A stretch of DNA of 64,000 bases from Streptomyces aculeolatus (GTDB lineage Bacteria > Actinomycetota > Actinomycetes > Streptomycetales > Streptomycetaceae). Location of the stretch: contig NZ_JAINRD010000015.1 in assembly GCF_020400605.1 (NCBI RefSeq), positions 62,001 to 126,000 of the forward strand. Reading direction: 5' to 3'. A program made the translations under genes and the position numbers. The notes under the pieces are model-generated. The model did no database searches and was not told where the DNA came from. It worked only from the letters and a program-made list of their open reading frames with translations. Shown here piece by piece: positions 1-9,647 of this stretch (the stretch's first letter is position 1; every line of letters starts with the position of its first letter).

Positions 1-626
1 GGCGCGTGCAGGCTGATCAGGTCGGACTCGGCGAACAGCCGGTCCGTACCGACGTACTCCATGCCCAGCGCCAGGCAGTCGGGGTTCTCCACGACGTCGC
101 TGCCGAGCAGCCGCATGCCGAAGCCGTGGGCGATGCGGGCGAAGACCTCGCCGATCTTCCCGGTGCCGAGGACGCCGGCCGTACGGCCGTGGAAGTCGCG
201 GCCCATCAGCCCGTCGAGGCGGAAGTCGAACTCGCGGGAGCGGGTGGCGGCGCGGACGAGGCGGCGGTTGACGGCGAGGGCCAGGCCCCAGGCGAACTCC
301 GCGACGGAGTACGGGGAGTAGTGCGAGACGCGGGCCACGGCGAGGGCGGCGTCCCGGGCGGCGTCGAGGTCGATGTTGTTGTAGCCGGTGGAGCGCTGGG
401 CGAGGAACCGGGTGCCGCCCGCGGCGAGGCGGTGCAGGACGGGGCCGTCCAGCTCGTCGTTGACGCCGGTGAGGACGACCTCGTAGCCGGCGGCGGTGGG
501 GACGGTGTCGCCGTTGAGGAACAGGTCGAGGCAGCGCAGGGTGTGCTCGCCGCCGAACGCCGCCTCGAAGGCGGGCTCCATCACGGGCCGCTCGTCGGCC
601 TGCACGCCGTACGCGACGATCTCCAT
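1..626 (-). CDS. D-2-hydroxyacid dehydrogenase, 3' end cut by window
   Basis: NAD-dependent D-isomer-specific 2-hydroxyacid dehydrogenase of the D-lactate dehydrogenase type, expected to interconvert a 2-ketoacid such as pyruvate and the D-hydroxyacid in the cytosol. The visible 208 residues contain the N-terminal half of the catalytic domain (QRSTGYNNIDLDAA, VSHYSPYSVAEFAWGLALA) and the start of the nucleotide-binding domain with the Rossmann stretch GVLGTGKIGEVFARIA. The catalytic Arg/Glu/His part lies beyond the left edge. The ATG at 626 is preceded by GGGAGG about 8 nt upstream, which supports this start. It is transcribed leftward and stands alone here. Substrate specificity cannot be read from the sequence. 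Confidence 0.85.
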   Translation of the reverse strand, partial: MEIVAYGVQADERPVMEPAFEAAFGGEHTLRCLDLFLNGDTVPTAAGYEVVLTGVNDELDGPVLHRLAAGGTRFLAQRSTGYNNIDLDAARDAALAVARVSHYSPYSVAEFAWGLALAVNRRLVRAATRSREFDFRLDGLMGRDFHGRTAGVLGTGKIGEVFARIAHGFGMRLLGSDVVENPDCLALGMEYVGTDRLFAESDLISLHA

Positions 627-693
627 GGCTGCGCCTCCCGCTGCTCTCCCCCGAAGCCATCGTCCCCGCCCGGCGCCCGGGCGGCCCGCCGGC

Positions 694-1878
<1,185 letters not shown>

Positions 1879-1979
1879 GGGGACATGCTTGCACGGCGGA
1901 GGGTTGAGGAGGCCGTGCGCCGGGCACATCCGGTGATACAGCGGACCTCCGCGGGGGCGGGGGAGATTAGGAGGGTCCG

Positions 1980-2216
1980 ATGGGATTCGTCATTTTCTGC
2001 GTGGCCGCGATCGGGTTGATCGTGGGCCTGTCCGCCGCCGTCTCCAGGCGCAGCACCCACCGCAACACCCTGTCCGGCACGGGCCGATGGGGCGGCGTGG
2101 GCGGTGCGGCCGGCGGGACGGACGCGGTCGGCTGGGGCGGAGACGCGGGCGGCGGCAGCGGCGGCGGTGACAGTGGCGGGGGTGGCGGCGGTGACGGAGG
2201 CGGCGGCGGGTGCTAG
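1980..2216 (+). CDS. small glycine-rich single-pass membrane protein
   Basis: 78-residue protein of unknown function. Residues 3-20 (FVIFCVAAIGLIVGLSAA) form one membrane helix. The rest is a basic linker followed by a tail made almost only of Gly with a few Ser and Asp, ending GGGGGC. AGGAGG about 6 nt before the ATG supports translation. Short membrane proteins with a Gly-rich tail and a terminal Cys are common in Streptomyces, but I know of no assigned role. The TAG stop overlaps an inverted repeat at 2215-2236. Confidence 0.7.
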   Translation: MGFVIFCVAAIGLIVGLSAAVSRRSTHRNTLSGTGRWGGVGGAAGGTDAVGWGGDAGGGSGGGDSGGGGGGDGGGGGC

Positions 2217-2236
2217 TTGTCAAAAAGTGAACAACT
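2215..2236. promoter_or_regulatory. AGTTGT-N10-ACAACT inverted repeat in a 227-bp gap
   Basis: Two perfect 6-bp arms separated by 10 A-rich bases begin in the stop codon of the preceding gene. It could be an operator for the DUF2617 gene at 2444 or a weak hairpin. The remaining gap to 2443 shows nothing else I recognise, although its base composition is less GC-rich than the flanks, as in promoter regions. Confidence 0.3.
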
Positions 2237-2443
2237 GACCAGTCGCGCGCCCGCGCGATGGAAACCCGGTGAAGAAGGGTAAAAACGCTGTCGGCGGGCC
2301 GCACTTCATGATTCCGTATTTCCCGGGCGCATTCCCCTTCTGCCGGGGCGTGCCCGCGTGCTTCTCGGCCTGCGCCCGCACCCGTGGTCCCGCCATCAGG
2401 CGGGCGGCCCGATGTCTTTTCACCCTGCCTGCGGAGCCGACCC

Positions 2444-2962
2444 ATGCTCACCACTCTCAAAACCTCGTACACGGACACCCGGGCCCAGGACCTCGCATGG
2501 CGGCTCGGGATGGACCCCATGCCGGCCCTGGCGGTGCTCGACCTGCGCCTCGGCTCCGCCGACGTGCAGCTCAGGCTGCTCGGGGCCTCGCATCAAGTAC
2601 TGCTCAGGGACGGCGATTCGGCCTGTTCCGAGACCGTCGCCTGCCTGCCCGGCAGCAGCACACCGCTCCCCCTCGGCGTCGCCAAGCAGGTCGCCGGGTG
2701 GGAGTACGAGTTCGCCGCCCGGGTCGAGACGCTGCCCAGGGGCGCCTTCGAGTCGCGTGCCCAGGAACTGCTGGCGCTCGTCGCGGATCACCCGCGCGGG
2801 CTCGCCGGTACGTTCCCGGGCAGCCCGCACGCGTTCACCGCGCTGCTGGTGCACCGTCAGGGTGACGTCGTCGGATGGCGCACGTGGCACTCGTATCCGC
2901 AGGAAGGACGCCTGGTGGCGACGCGGACGACGATGGCCGCGCGGGTCGCGGAGCCGGTCTAG
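2444..2962 (+). CDS. DUF2617 family protein
   Basis: 172-residue cytosolic protein of the actinobacterial DUF2617 family, function unknown. Family-typical stretches are the N-terminus MLTTLKTSYTDTRAQDLAW, LRLLGASHQVLL, PGSSTPLPLGVAKQV and the C-terminal WRTWHSYPQEGRLVATRT. There are no membrane helices or catalytic motifs. An upstream in-frame ATG at 2384 would add a segment without family similarity, so the ATG at 2444, after GCGGAG, is preferred. It precedes the aminopropyltransferase-like gene in the same direction with a 115-bp gap, so co-transcription is possible but not shown. Confidence 0.8.
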   Translation: MLTTLKTSYTDTRAQDLAWRLGMDPMPALAVLDLRLGSADVQLRLLGASHQVLLRDGDSACSETVACLPGSSTPLPLGVAKQVAGWEYEFAARVETLPRGAFESRAQELLALVADHPRGLAGTFPGSPHAFTALLVHRQGDVVGWRTWHSYPQEGRLVATRTTMAARVAEPV

Positions 2963-3077
2963 GACGGCCGTCGGGCGCCGCCGATGCCCCGGAGCGGGTC
3001 AATTCACCCGCCTCCAGGGCATATTGCACACGTGTGGGTGACAAGGGGCGGCACCGGCGCAAACGTATCGTTCCTCC

Positions 3078-4712
3078 GTGATCGAACCGTACGAGCAGAC
3101 GACGCGCGCCCCCGGCCGCGCCCCCGCGCTGCCGGGCGCGCCGCCGCCCGCCCTCCCGGTGCCCCCCGCCACCGGGCGGTTTCTCGTGCTCGCGACGGTC
3201 TTCGTCTGCGCCGCCTGCGGGTTGGTGTACGAGCTGGAGCTGGTCGCCCTCGGCTCGTACCTGATCGGCGACTCCGTCACCCAGGCGTCCGTCGTGCTGT
3301 CCGTCATGGTCTTCGCGATGGGCGTCGGATCGCTGCTGGCCAAGCGGCTGCGGATCCGGGCGGCGGTCGCCTTCGGCGGAGTCGAGGCGGTGCTCGCGCT
3401 GCTCGGCGGGCTCTCGGCGATGGCGCTGCACGCGTGCTTCGCGTGGTTCGGGCAGCCGCGCTTCGTGCTCGTGGGGTACGCGCTGGCGATCGGCGTGCTG
3501 ATCGGCGCCGAGGTGCCGCTGCTGATGACGCTGATCCAGCGCGTCCGGCGGCAGGACCCGGGCGGCGCGGTGGCGGACCTCTTCGCCGCGGACTACGTGG
3601 GGGCGCTGGCCGGCGGGCTGGCCTTCCCGTTCGTGCTGCTGCCCTGGCTCGGGCAGCTCTCCAGCGCGCTCATCACGGGGGCGGTCAACGCCACCGCGGG
3701 GTGTGCGCTCGTGCTGTACCTCTTCCGGCACGACCTGAGCCGGCGTGCGCGCTGGGCGCTGTTCGCGGGGAACGCGACCGTCCTCGCGCTGCTCGCGCTC
3801 GCCGCGCTCCTGTCCGCCCCGTTCGAGAGCGCGGCCAGAAACGCGGTCTACGGCTCGGGGGTGCGGGTCGCGGAGCGGACCGACGTCCAGGAGATCGTGC
3901 TCACGGCGGACGACGACGGGTCCGTGGCGCTGTATCTCGACGGGCAGTTGCGCGTCGACTCCGCGGACGAGCGCCGCTACCACGAGGCGCTGATGCGGCC
4001 CGCGCTGGCCGCGCCGGACTCGCGGCGCCGCGTCCTCGTCCTGGGCGGCGGCGACGGGCTGGCGGCCCGCGAGGCGCTGCGGCACGCGGACGTCGCGGAG
4101 GTGACGGTCGTCGAGGTGGACCCGGAGCTGAGCCGGCTGGCGGCCGAGGACCCACGGCTGACCAGGCTCAACGAGCACGCGTACGGGGACCCGCGACTGC
4201 GGGTGGCGCAGGGGGAGGCGTTCGACTGGCTGCGCCGGTCGGCGCAGCCGGGGCGGTACGACGTGATCGTGTCGGACCTGCCGGGGCCGCGGAACACGGG
4301 CAGCACGAAGCTGTATTCGCAGGAGTTCTACGGGCTGGCGGGGCGGGCGCTGGCGGACGGGGGGCGGCTGGTGGTGCACGCGGCATCGTGGACGGGATCG
4401 GGATCGGGAACGGGCGCGGGCGCGGGCGCCGGCGCAGGCTCCGAGGCGGGTGCCGGTTCCGGGGCGGGTGCGGGGCCGGCGTCCGGGGAAGCGGCGCACA
4501 GCCTGTGGACGGTGGCGGCGACCGTACGGGCCGCGGGCCTGGCCCCGTCCGCGTACGAGGCGGGCGACGGCGACGACCGCTGGGGTTTCGTGCTCGCCGC
4601 CCGCCGGCCCCTCGCCCCGACGCTGCCCCCGGGCGCCGGGCCGCTGGCGGCGCCGCCGGAGGCGGCGGACCTGGAGCCGTCGACGCTGCTGCACCCGAAG
4701 TATCCGGGGTGA
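3078..4712 (+). CDS. membrane-fused spermidine synthase-like protein
   Basis: 544-residue protein. After a proline-rich N-terminus come about seven hydrophobic helices (residues 35-265), then a spermidine-synthase-type Rossmann methyltransferase-fold domain. That domain shows LVLGGGDGLAAREALRH (SAM/decarboxy-SAM site), VTVVEVDPELSRL (acidic loop-end residue) and VSDLPGPRNTGSTKLYSQEFY. This fusion is common in actinobacteria and is annotated as polyamine aminopropyltransferase, but the true substrate is uncertain. Odd feature: a run of about 35 residues made of Gly, Ala and Ser interrupts the methyltransferase domain near residues 437-472. The start is GTG; a longer in-frame alternative was not supported. 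A CACACGTGTG palindrome lies about 45 bp upstream. Confidence 0.8.
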   Translation: MIEPYEQTTRAPGRAPALPGAPPPALPVPPATGRFLVLATVFVCAACGLVYELELVALGSYLIGDSVTQASVVLSVMVFAMGVGSLLAKRLRIRAAVAFGGVEAVLALLGGLSAMALHACFAWFGQPRFVLVGYALAIGVLIGAEVPLLMTLIQRVRRQDPGGAVADLFAADYVGALAGGLAFPFVLLPWLGQLSSALITGAVNATAGCALVLYLFRHDLSRRARWALFAGNATVLALLALAALLSAPFESAARNAVYGSGVRVAERTDVQEIVLTADDDGSVALYLDGQLRVDSADERRYHEALMRPALAAPDSRRRVLVLGGGDGLAAREALRHADVAEVTVVEVDPELSRLAAEDPRLTRLNEHAYGDPRLRVAQGEAFDWLRRSAQPGRYDVIVSDLPGPRNTGSTKLYSQEFYGLAGRALADGGRLVVHAASWTGSGSGTGAGAGAGAGSEAGAGSGAGAGPASGEAAHSLWTVAATVRAAGLAPSAYEAGDGDDRWGFVLAARRPLAPTLPPGAGPLAAPPEAADLEPSTLLHPKYPG

Positions 4713-4876
4713 GTGCGGCGCGCGGTCCGGTGCCCCGCCGGCCCTCCGTCGGCCTCCCGCGCCGGAGTGCGCGGACTTTCCGCTGGTCGGGATGGGTGCG
4801 GCGGGTTTTGGGGGCGGTGGAGTGACCTGTTCCCCCACCCGCCGCAGAACCCTGTGCCGGGCAGGTTCCCCGTGGG

Positions 4877-4882
4877 TAGGCT
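4877..4882 (+). promoter_or_regulatory. TAGGCT -10 hexamer, probable leaderless start
   Basis: TAGGCT begins 13 nt before the ATG at 4890, and there is no Shine-Dalgarno sequence in between. In actinobacteria a TANNNT -10 element at this distance usually places the transcription start on the start codon. Confidence 0.5.
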
Positions 4883-4889
4883 CCGGTCC

Positions 4890-5864
4890 ATGGAGCGAGA
4901 GGTGCACGTACCGCAGCCCGCAGAAACCGTTCGCCGCGCCCTGTCCGACGCCGAGCGGGTCGCCCGCAGCGTCCCCGGGCTGACGCTCGACGAGGACCGG
5001 GCGGAGGAGGAGGGCACGCTGCGCGGCCGGCTCCGGCTCCGCGTCGCCGGCTCCAGCATCACGTACCGCGGCACGCTGCGGCTGACCCGGCGGGGCGACT
5101 CCGTCGTGGTGGAGGCCGAGGGCGAGGAGTCGCGCGGCAGCGGGGCGGTGACGGTGTCGCTGACCCTCACACCGCGGGACGCGGACGAGGCGGGGACGAC
5201 GGCGGTGCTGTACACGGGCACGGTGGCGAGCACGGGCCGGCTGGCGGCCGTCGAGGCGGCGCAGGCGGAGGCGGCGGGCGTACGGCTGCTGGAGCGCTTC
5301 GCGGAGAGCCTGGCGGCGGACCTGGAGGCAGAGCCGCCAACGGCGGAAACGGCGGCGGAGACGGCCGCGGAGACGGCGGAGGCCGCGGAATCGGCCGGGA
5401 CCCCAGAAGCGGCGGAGCACCCCGACGACGCGGTGCAGCCGGGCGACGGCACCGACGTCGGGCTCGGCGACGACAACGAGCGGGCCATCCCCGGCATCCC
5501 GGCCCCCGAGCAGTCGGGCGAGAGCCCGCCCGGCACCGGCAAGGTCTTCGACGCCGAGGTGCCGCCCTCGTCGCTCGACCCGCTGGCCGACGACGTGCTC
5601 GACGCCCTGTCCGACGAGGAGGAGGACACGGACGAGCCGGTCGACGACCTGCTGGAGGAGCCGGAGGCCGCGCACGCGCGGCGCACGATGATCGGCCGCA
5701 GCGCGGAGGAGGTCGACCACGCCCCGCCGCGCGGCCGGTACGCCCCGACCCCGGCGGCCGACGCGCCCGCACCCGCGGCGGGGCTGCGCTGGCTGGCGCC
5801 GGCCGCGGCGCTGGCGGTGGCCACGGCGGTCATCGTCAGCCGCGCCCTGCGCCGCCGCCACTGA
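4890..5864 (+). CDS. SRPBCC/CoxG-like protein with C-terminal membrane anchor
   Basis: 324 residues. The first ~145 form an SRPBCC (START-like, CoxG/CO-dehydrogenase subunit G) domain: N-terminal EVHVPQPAETVRRALSDAERVARSVPGLT, then beta-strand-rich sequence and a C-terminal helix VRLLERFAESLAADL. A long acidic, Ala/Glu-rich linker follows. The last ~25 residues (LRWLAPAAALAVATAVIVSRALRRRH) form a membrane helix with a basic tail, so the domain faces the cytosol. CoxG proteins tether and recruit enzymes in CO oxidation and aromatic metabolism, but no such genes lie nearby and the ligand is unknown. The start at 4890 is chosen over an upstream in-frame ATG because the domain begins there and the TAGGCT box fits. 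Confidence 0.75.
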   Translation: MEREVHVPQPAETVRRALSDAERVARSVPGLTLDEDRAEEEGTLRGRLRLRVAGSSITYRGTLRLTRRGDSVVVEAEGEESRGSGAVTVSLTLTPRDADEAGTTAVLYTGTVASTGRLAAVEAAQAEAAGVRLLERFAESLAADLEAEPPTAETAAETAAETAEAAESAGTPEAAEHPDDAVQPGDGTDVGLGDDNERAIPGIPAPEQSGESPPGTGKVFDAEVPPSSLDPLADDVLDALSDEEEDTDEPVDDLLEEPEAAHARRTMIGRSAEEVDHAPPRGRYAPTPAADAPAPAAGLRWLAPAAALAVATAVIVSRALRRRH

Positions 5865-6173
5865 CCGGCTCCGCCGGGGGCCCGGCACGCAGCCCCCGCG
5901 CGGGCCCGGAGACGAAGCCCTCAGGGCCGATGCACGCACCCGCGCATCAACACCGGCCCGCGCCCCGCGCCCGCCGACCCCCGCCTCCCAAACCGGCCCC
6001 GGCTCACGACCCCGACCACCTGCCCTCGCCCGCGGCAACCCGTCCTCGACCGACCGGCCCCGCCCCCTCCCGCGGCAACCCGCTCCCCCGCCCGCCGCCA
6101 CGCGACACCCCCGGCCCCGGTGGGCGGCGGGCCTGCCCGGCTGGGCGGGCGCCCCCTCGTCTAGGCTCGTCGC
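5865..6173. other. 309-bp gap with no supported gene
   Basis: Extremely C-rich sequence. It contains one open frame (5930-6199) whose translation is Pro/Ala/Arg-biased and overlaps the next gene; I do not regard it as coding. The only recognisable signal is the TAGGCT box at its right end. Confidence 0.5.
6162..6167 (+). promoter_or_regulatory. TAGGCT -10 hexamer, probable leaderless start
   Basis: TAGGCT begins 12 nt before the GTG at 6174, with no ribosome-binding site between. Same arrangement as at 4877 and 6960. Confidence 0.5.
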
Positions 6174-6962
6174 GTGCCCACACGTCTCACCGCAGGTGAC
6201 GCCGAGTTGACGATGGACCCCCGCAACGGCTGCCGGGTCGCGAGCCTCCGCGTGGCCGGCGCCGAGCTGCTGCGGGCCGGCGACCGCTACGGCTGCTTCC
6301 CCATGGTCCCCTTCTGCGGCCGCCTGGAGCTGGGCGAGTTCCGCAACGGCGGCGTCAAGCACCGCCTCCCCGCCGACGCCCCGCCGCACGCCATCCACGG
6401 CACCGGCCGCGACACCGCCTGGCGCACCCTGCGCGCCGACGACGCCGCCGCGGCGTTCTCGTACGACCTCGCCGACCCCTGGCCGTATCCGGGGCGCGTG
6501 ACCCAACTGGTCGAGCTGGAGCCCGACAAGGTGACGCTCACGCTCGCCGTCGAGACCGCCGGCGACTCCTTCCCCGCGCAGGCCGGCTGGCACCCCTGGT
6601 TCGTACGCCGCCTCGCGGCGGACGATCCCGGCGTACGCATCGACTTCACCGCCGCATGGCAGGAGCAGCGCGGCGAGGACCACCTCCCCACCGGCAAGCG
6701 CATCGAGCCGCAGCCCGGCCCGTGGGACGACTGCTTCGGCATGCCCGACGGCGTCGAGGTGACGCTCACCTGGCCCGGTCGGCTGGAGCTGACCGTCACC
6801 AGCCGCGCGGAGTGGGCCGTCCTCTACGACGAGCAGCCTGAGGCCGTCTGCGTGGAGCCGCAGTCGGGCCCGCCCAACGGGCTCAACACCCACCCGCGCC
6901 TGGTCACCCCCATCGAGCCGCTCGAGGTATCGACCACCTGGGCGTGGCGCACGCTCGGTTAG
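6174..6962 (+). CDS. aldose 1-epimerase family protein
   Basis: 262-residue cytosolic beta-sandwich protein of the aldose 1-epimerase (galactose mutarotase-like) superfamily, which interconverts sugar anomers. Visible motifs are FPMVPFCGRLELGEF (substrate-loop Arg), HAIHGTGRDTAW (catalytic His), AQAGWHPWFVRRL (second His) and the C-terminal VEPQSGPPNGLNTH with the catalytic Glu. Length is slightly below classical GalM. It starts with GTG in a leaderless arrangement and ends just before pyrE. The sugar acted on is unknown. Confidence 0.8.
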   Translation: MPTRLTAGDAELTMDPRNGCRVASLRVAGAELLRAGDRYGCFPMVPFCGRLELGEFRNGGVKHRLPADAPPHAIHGTGRDTAWRTLRADDAAAAFSYDLADPWPYPGRVTQLVELEPDKVTLTLAVETAGDSFPAQAGWHPWFVRRLAADDPGVRIDFTAAWQEQRGEDHLPTGKRIEPQPGPWDDCFGMPDGVEVTLTWPGRLELTVTSRAEWAVLYDEQPEAVCVEPQSGPPNGLNTHPRLVTPIEPLEVSTTWAWRTLG

Positions 6963-6965
6963 GCT
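6960..6965 (+). promoter_or_regulatory. TAGGCT -10 hexamer using the upstream stop codon
   Basis: The TAG stop of the epimerase gene is the first half of TAGGCT, 13 nt before the pyrE ATG. Stop signal and promoter element share the same three bases. Confidence 0.5.
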
Positions 6966-6972
6966 CACCGCC

Positions 6973-7530
6973 ATGAGCGACGCACACGCCGACCTGCTGG
7001 GTCAGATCAAGGACAAGGCCGTCGTGCACGGCAAGGTGATCCTCTCCTCAGGCATCGAGGCCGACTACTACCTCGACCTGCGCCGGATCACCCTGGACGG
7101 CACCGCCGCGCCGCTCGTCGGCCGCGTCATGCTCGACCTCGCCGCGGAGTTCGACTACGACGCCGTCGGCGGCCTCACCCTCGGCGCCGACCCCATCGCC
7201 GACGCCATGCTGCACGCCTCCGCCGCCGCGGGCGACCGCGCGCGTCCGCTCGATGCCTTCGTCGTGCGCAAGGCGAGCAAGACGCACGGCATGCAGCGCC
7301 GTATCGAGGGCCCGGACGTCGCGGGCCGCCGGGTGCTGGTCGTCGAGGACACCTCGACGACGGGCGGCTCCGCGCTGACCGCCGTGGAAGCGGTGCGCGA
7401 GGCGGGCGCGGAGGTGGTCGCGGTCGCCACGATCGTGGACCGCGACACGGGCGCGGCGGAGCGCGTGCGCGACACGGCGGGCGTGCCGTACCTGTACGCC
7501 TACGGGCTGACGGACCTGGGACTCGGCTGA
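6973..7530 (+). CDS. pyrE: orotate phosphoribosyltransferase
   Basis: 185 residues, normal size. Converts orotate plus PRPP to orotidine 5'-phosphate in de novo pyrimidine synthesis. The PRPP-binding signature VLVVEDTSTTGGSALTAVEA is clear, and DAFVVRKASKTHGMQRRIEG carries the Lys/His residues of the flexible catalytic loop. The N-terminal VILSSGIEADYYLDLR matches the family. It follows the epimerase gene with a 10-nt gap and has no Shine-Dalgarno sequence, so it is probably read from a leaderless transcript. Confidence 0.93.
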   Translation: MSDAHADLLGQIKDKAVVHGKVILSSGIEADYYLDLRRITLDGTAAPLVGRVMLDLAAEFDYDAVGGLTLGADPIADAMLHASAAAGDRARPLDAFVVRKASKTHGMQRRIEGPDVAGRRVLVVEDTSTTGGSALTAVEAVREAGAEVVAVATIVDRDTGAAERVRDTAGVPYLYAYGLTDLGLG

Positions 7531-7564
7531 GCCGTACGGCGCGCCGCCGCGGGGTGACGCAGGG

Positions 7565-7573
7565 TTGTCCACA
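7565..7573 (+). other. DnaA-box-like nonamer TTGTCCACA
   Basis: Exact match to the Streptomyces DnaA-box consensus in the gap between pyrE and the aldolase gene. It is single, and no box cluster is visible. Confidence 0.4.
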
Positions 7574-7717
7574 GGGTGGGGAAGCGCGGGCGCGCATCTG
7601 GAAGGATGGGGGCACTCCAGGGGCGCCAGGCAACGGAGCCGGCCGCACTCGTACACGCATGCAGACCATCGCGTGCAGACCAATGCAGACACCCGCACGT
7701 CTCCAAGGAGCGGACAG

Positions 7718-8740
7718 ATGCCCATCGCAACCCCCGAGGTCTACAACGAGATGCTGGACCGGGCGAAGGCAGGCAAGTTCGCCTACCCCGCCATCAACGT
7801 CACCTCGTCGCAGACCCTGCACGCCGCGCTGCGCGGCTTCGCCGAGGCCGAGAGCGACGGGATCGTCCAGATCTCCACGGGCGGCGCCGAGTTCCTGGGC
7901 GGGCAGTACAGCAAGGACATGGTCACGGGCGCGGTCGCCCTCGCCGAGTACGCGGCGATCGTCGCCGCGAAGTACCCGGTCAACGTCGCCCTGCACACCG
8001 ACCACTGCCCCAAGGACAAGCTCGACGGGTACGTGCGCCCGCTGCTCGCCGCCTCCGAGGAGCGCGTCGCCCGCGGGGAGAACCCGCTGTTCCAGTCGCA
8101 CATGTGGGACGGCTCCGCCGAGACCCTCGCGGACAACCTGTCCATCGCGCAGGAGCTGCTGCCCCGCGCCGCCGCCGCGAAGATCATCCTTGAGGTCGAG
8201 ATCACCCCGACCGGTGGCGAGGAGGACGGCGTCACCCACGAGATCAACGACGAGCTGTACACGACGGTGGACGACGCGCTGCGCACGGCCGAGGCGCTGG
8301 GCCTGGGCGAGCAGGGCCGGTACCTGCTCGCGGCCTCTTTCGGCAACGTGCACGGGGTCTACAAGCCGGGGAACGTCGTGCTCCGTCCCGAGCTGCTGAA
8401 GGACCTCCAGGAGGGCGTCGGCGCGAAGTACGGCAAGCAGAGCCCGTTCGACTTCGTCTTCCACGGCGGCTCCGGCTCCTCCGAGGAGGAGATCGCCACC
8501 GCGCTGGAGAACGGCGTGGTCAAGATGAACATCGACACGGACACGCAGTACGCCTTCACCCGCCCCGTCGCGGCGCACATGTTCCAGAACTACGACGGCG
8601 TGCTGAAGGTCGACGGCGAGGTGGGCAACAAGAAGGCGTACGACCCGCGCGCCTGGGGCAAGCTCGCCGAGGCGTCGATGTCCGAGCGCGTCCGGACCGC
8701 CTGCGACCACCTGCGCTCGACGGGCACGAAGCTGAAGTGA
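7718..8740 (+). CDS. fbaA: class II fructose-bisphosphate aldolase
   Basis: 340-residue zinc-dependent aldolase. It cleaves fructose 1,6-bisphosphate to dihydroxyacetone phosphate and glyceraldehyde 3-phosphate in glycolysis and runs in reverse in gluconeogenesis. Zinc and catalytic motifs are visible: LHTDHCPKDK (His and Asp), ILEVEITPTGGEEDGV (Glu), FGNVHGVYKPGN (His) and VFHGGSGSSEEE (His and the phosphate loop). An upstream in-frame start at 7565 would add residues without family similarity. The ATG at 7718 has AAGGAG 7 nt before it. A strong hairpin at 8751-8800 follows, so this is probably a single-gene unit. Confidence 0.95.
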   Translation: MPIATPEVYNEMLDRAKAGKFAYPAINVTSSQTLHAALRGFAEAESDGIVQISTGGAEFLGGQYSKDMVTGAVALAEYAAIVAAKYPVNVALHTDHCPKDKLDGYVRPLLAASEERVARGENPLFQSHMWDGSAETLADNLSIAQELLPRAAAAKIILEVEITPTGGEEDGVTHEINDELYTTVDDALRTAEALGLGEQGRYLLAASFGNVHGVYKPGNVVLRPELLKDLQEGVGAKYGKQSPFDFVFHGGSGSSEEEIATALENGVVKMNIDTDTQYAFTRPVAAHMFQNYDGVLKVDGEVGNKKAYDPRAWGKLAEASMSERVRTACDHLRSTGTKLK

Positions 8741-8750
8741 CGCCAGGCGG

Positions 8751-8800
8751 ACACCCGCCCCGGCCGGGCCACCCGGTCCGGGCCTGCGGCCGGGGGGTGT
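8751..8800 (+). terminator. GC-rich hairpin after fbaA
   Basis: Arms at 8758-8766 and 8787-8795 (CCCCGGCCG/CGGCCGGGG) are perfectly complementary and extended by ACACCC/GGGTGT outside. It lies 10 bp after the aldolase stop. The rest of the gap to 8967 shows nothing else. Confidence 0.6.
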
Positions 8801-8967
8801 CCGTGAGGTGAGGGCGGTGCGTGAGGCGCGGCTTCGGCCATCGCGTACCAGCGGGCGGCGCGCATGAAAGAACTCGGCGCCGATGTGTGCCCTGGGGGCA
8901 CCGCCGACGCCGAGTTCCCTGTCCCATCAGACCTCTTCCCGAGCAAAAGGTCTACGGATCAACAACC

Positions 8968-9372
8968 TCAGAGAAGGTCCAGCAGGTCGCCCTCGTTCTC
9001 GGTCTCTGCCTCGCTCCCGCTGTAGTTCTTGTCGTTGCCGATGCCGCACACGTTCTGGTTGGAGGTCGAGTCGGCGTTGCCCGAGCCCAGGATCGGCACG
9101 GTGACGTCGCCCAGGTTGACCAGGCCGTACTGGCGGCGGTCGACGCTGTTGTCGATCTCCTGCTTGCACTCGACGACCGTGACGATCTCGTAGTCGTCGC
9201 CGCCCTTGTCGTGCTTGCCCTTGGGCGCCGACTGAGGAGCAGCCGTCGTGCTCTCGGTCGTGGTGGCACCCTGCGGGGCCGTGGTGTCGTCCGCGGAGGC
9301 CACACCGGCGCCGAGCATGGTGATGCTGCCGAGCATCGCGCCCACAACCGCGGCCTGACGAAGCTTGCGCAT
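8968..9372 (-). CDS. small secreted protein
   Basis: 134 residues with a classical Sec signal peptide: basic MRKLRQ, a hydrophobic core and a likely cleavage site at ASA/DD near residue 28. The mature part starts with a Thr/Ala/Pro-rich linker and continues as a small domain holding two cysteines (VVECKQEI and QNVCGIGND), which could form a disulfide, then an acidic C-terminus (EAETENEGDLLDLL). Proteins of this type are frequent in Streptomyces cell walls and culture fluid, but I recognise no function. It is not a chaplin or rodlin by motif. AGGGAC lies just before the ATG. It is divergent from the DUF3151 gene, with 275 bp between them. Confidence 0.7.
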   Translation of the reverse strand: MRKLRQAAVVGAMLGSITMLGAGVASADDTTAPQGATTTESTTAAPQSAPKGKHDKGGDDYEIVTVVECKQEIDNSVDRRQYGLVNLGDVTVPILGSGNADSTSNQNVCGIGNDKNYSGSEAETENEGDLLDLL

Positions 9373-9634
9373 GCCGTCCCTACTTTCTGTGTTTGGGTGT
9401 GAATACCAGTCATCACACCACTTGGCGCCCTTTTTACACTTTTCCTTCCGCCGCTTACGGGGACACGCCGTGTGTCGCGGAGTGCTTCGTCGAACTTTCG
9501 GTGCATCGGCCCTGCCCGGCCGGCGCAGCCGGGTTACCTCGCACGCCCGGGCAGGGCCGCCTCCGCGTGGTGAGGCCCGGCCGAGATCCGGCGTTCATAC
9601 CGACCGCGGCGGTCACCCTCCGACGCGGTCGTGG

Positions 9635-9640
9635 CAGGCT
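9635..9640 (+). promoter_or_regulatory. CAGGCT -10-like hexamer before the DUF3151 gene
   Basis: CAGGCT begins 13 nt before the ATG at 9648, the same spacing as the TAGGCT boxes upstream. The first base departs from TANNNT, so support is weaker. Confidence 0.35.
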
Positions 9641-9647
9641 GGAACCC

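Noticed and set aside
5336..5395. GCGGAGACG-type repeats in the CoxG-like gene as a repeat element
   Set aside because: They encode an Ala/Glu/Thr-rich linker in frame; this is low-complexity coding sequence.
5930..6199. Plus-strand 89-codon frame before the epimerase gene
   Set aside because: Pro/Arg-biased, overlaps the epimerase start, no ribosome-binding site.
2835..6974. Very long minus-strand open frame (1379 codons)
   Set aside because: It lies antisense to well-supported genes and reads as Arg/Gly/Ala-rich low-complexity sequence, a shadow of high-GC codon bias.
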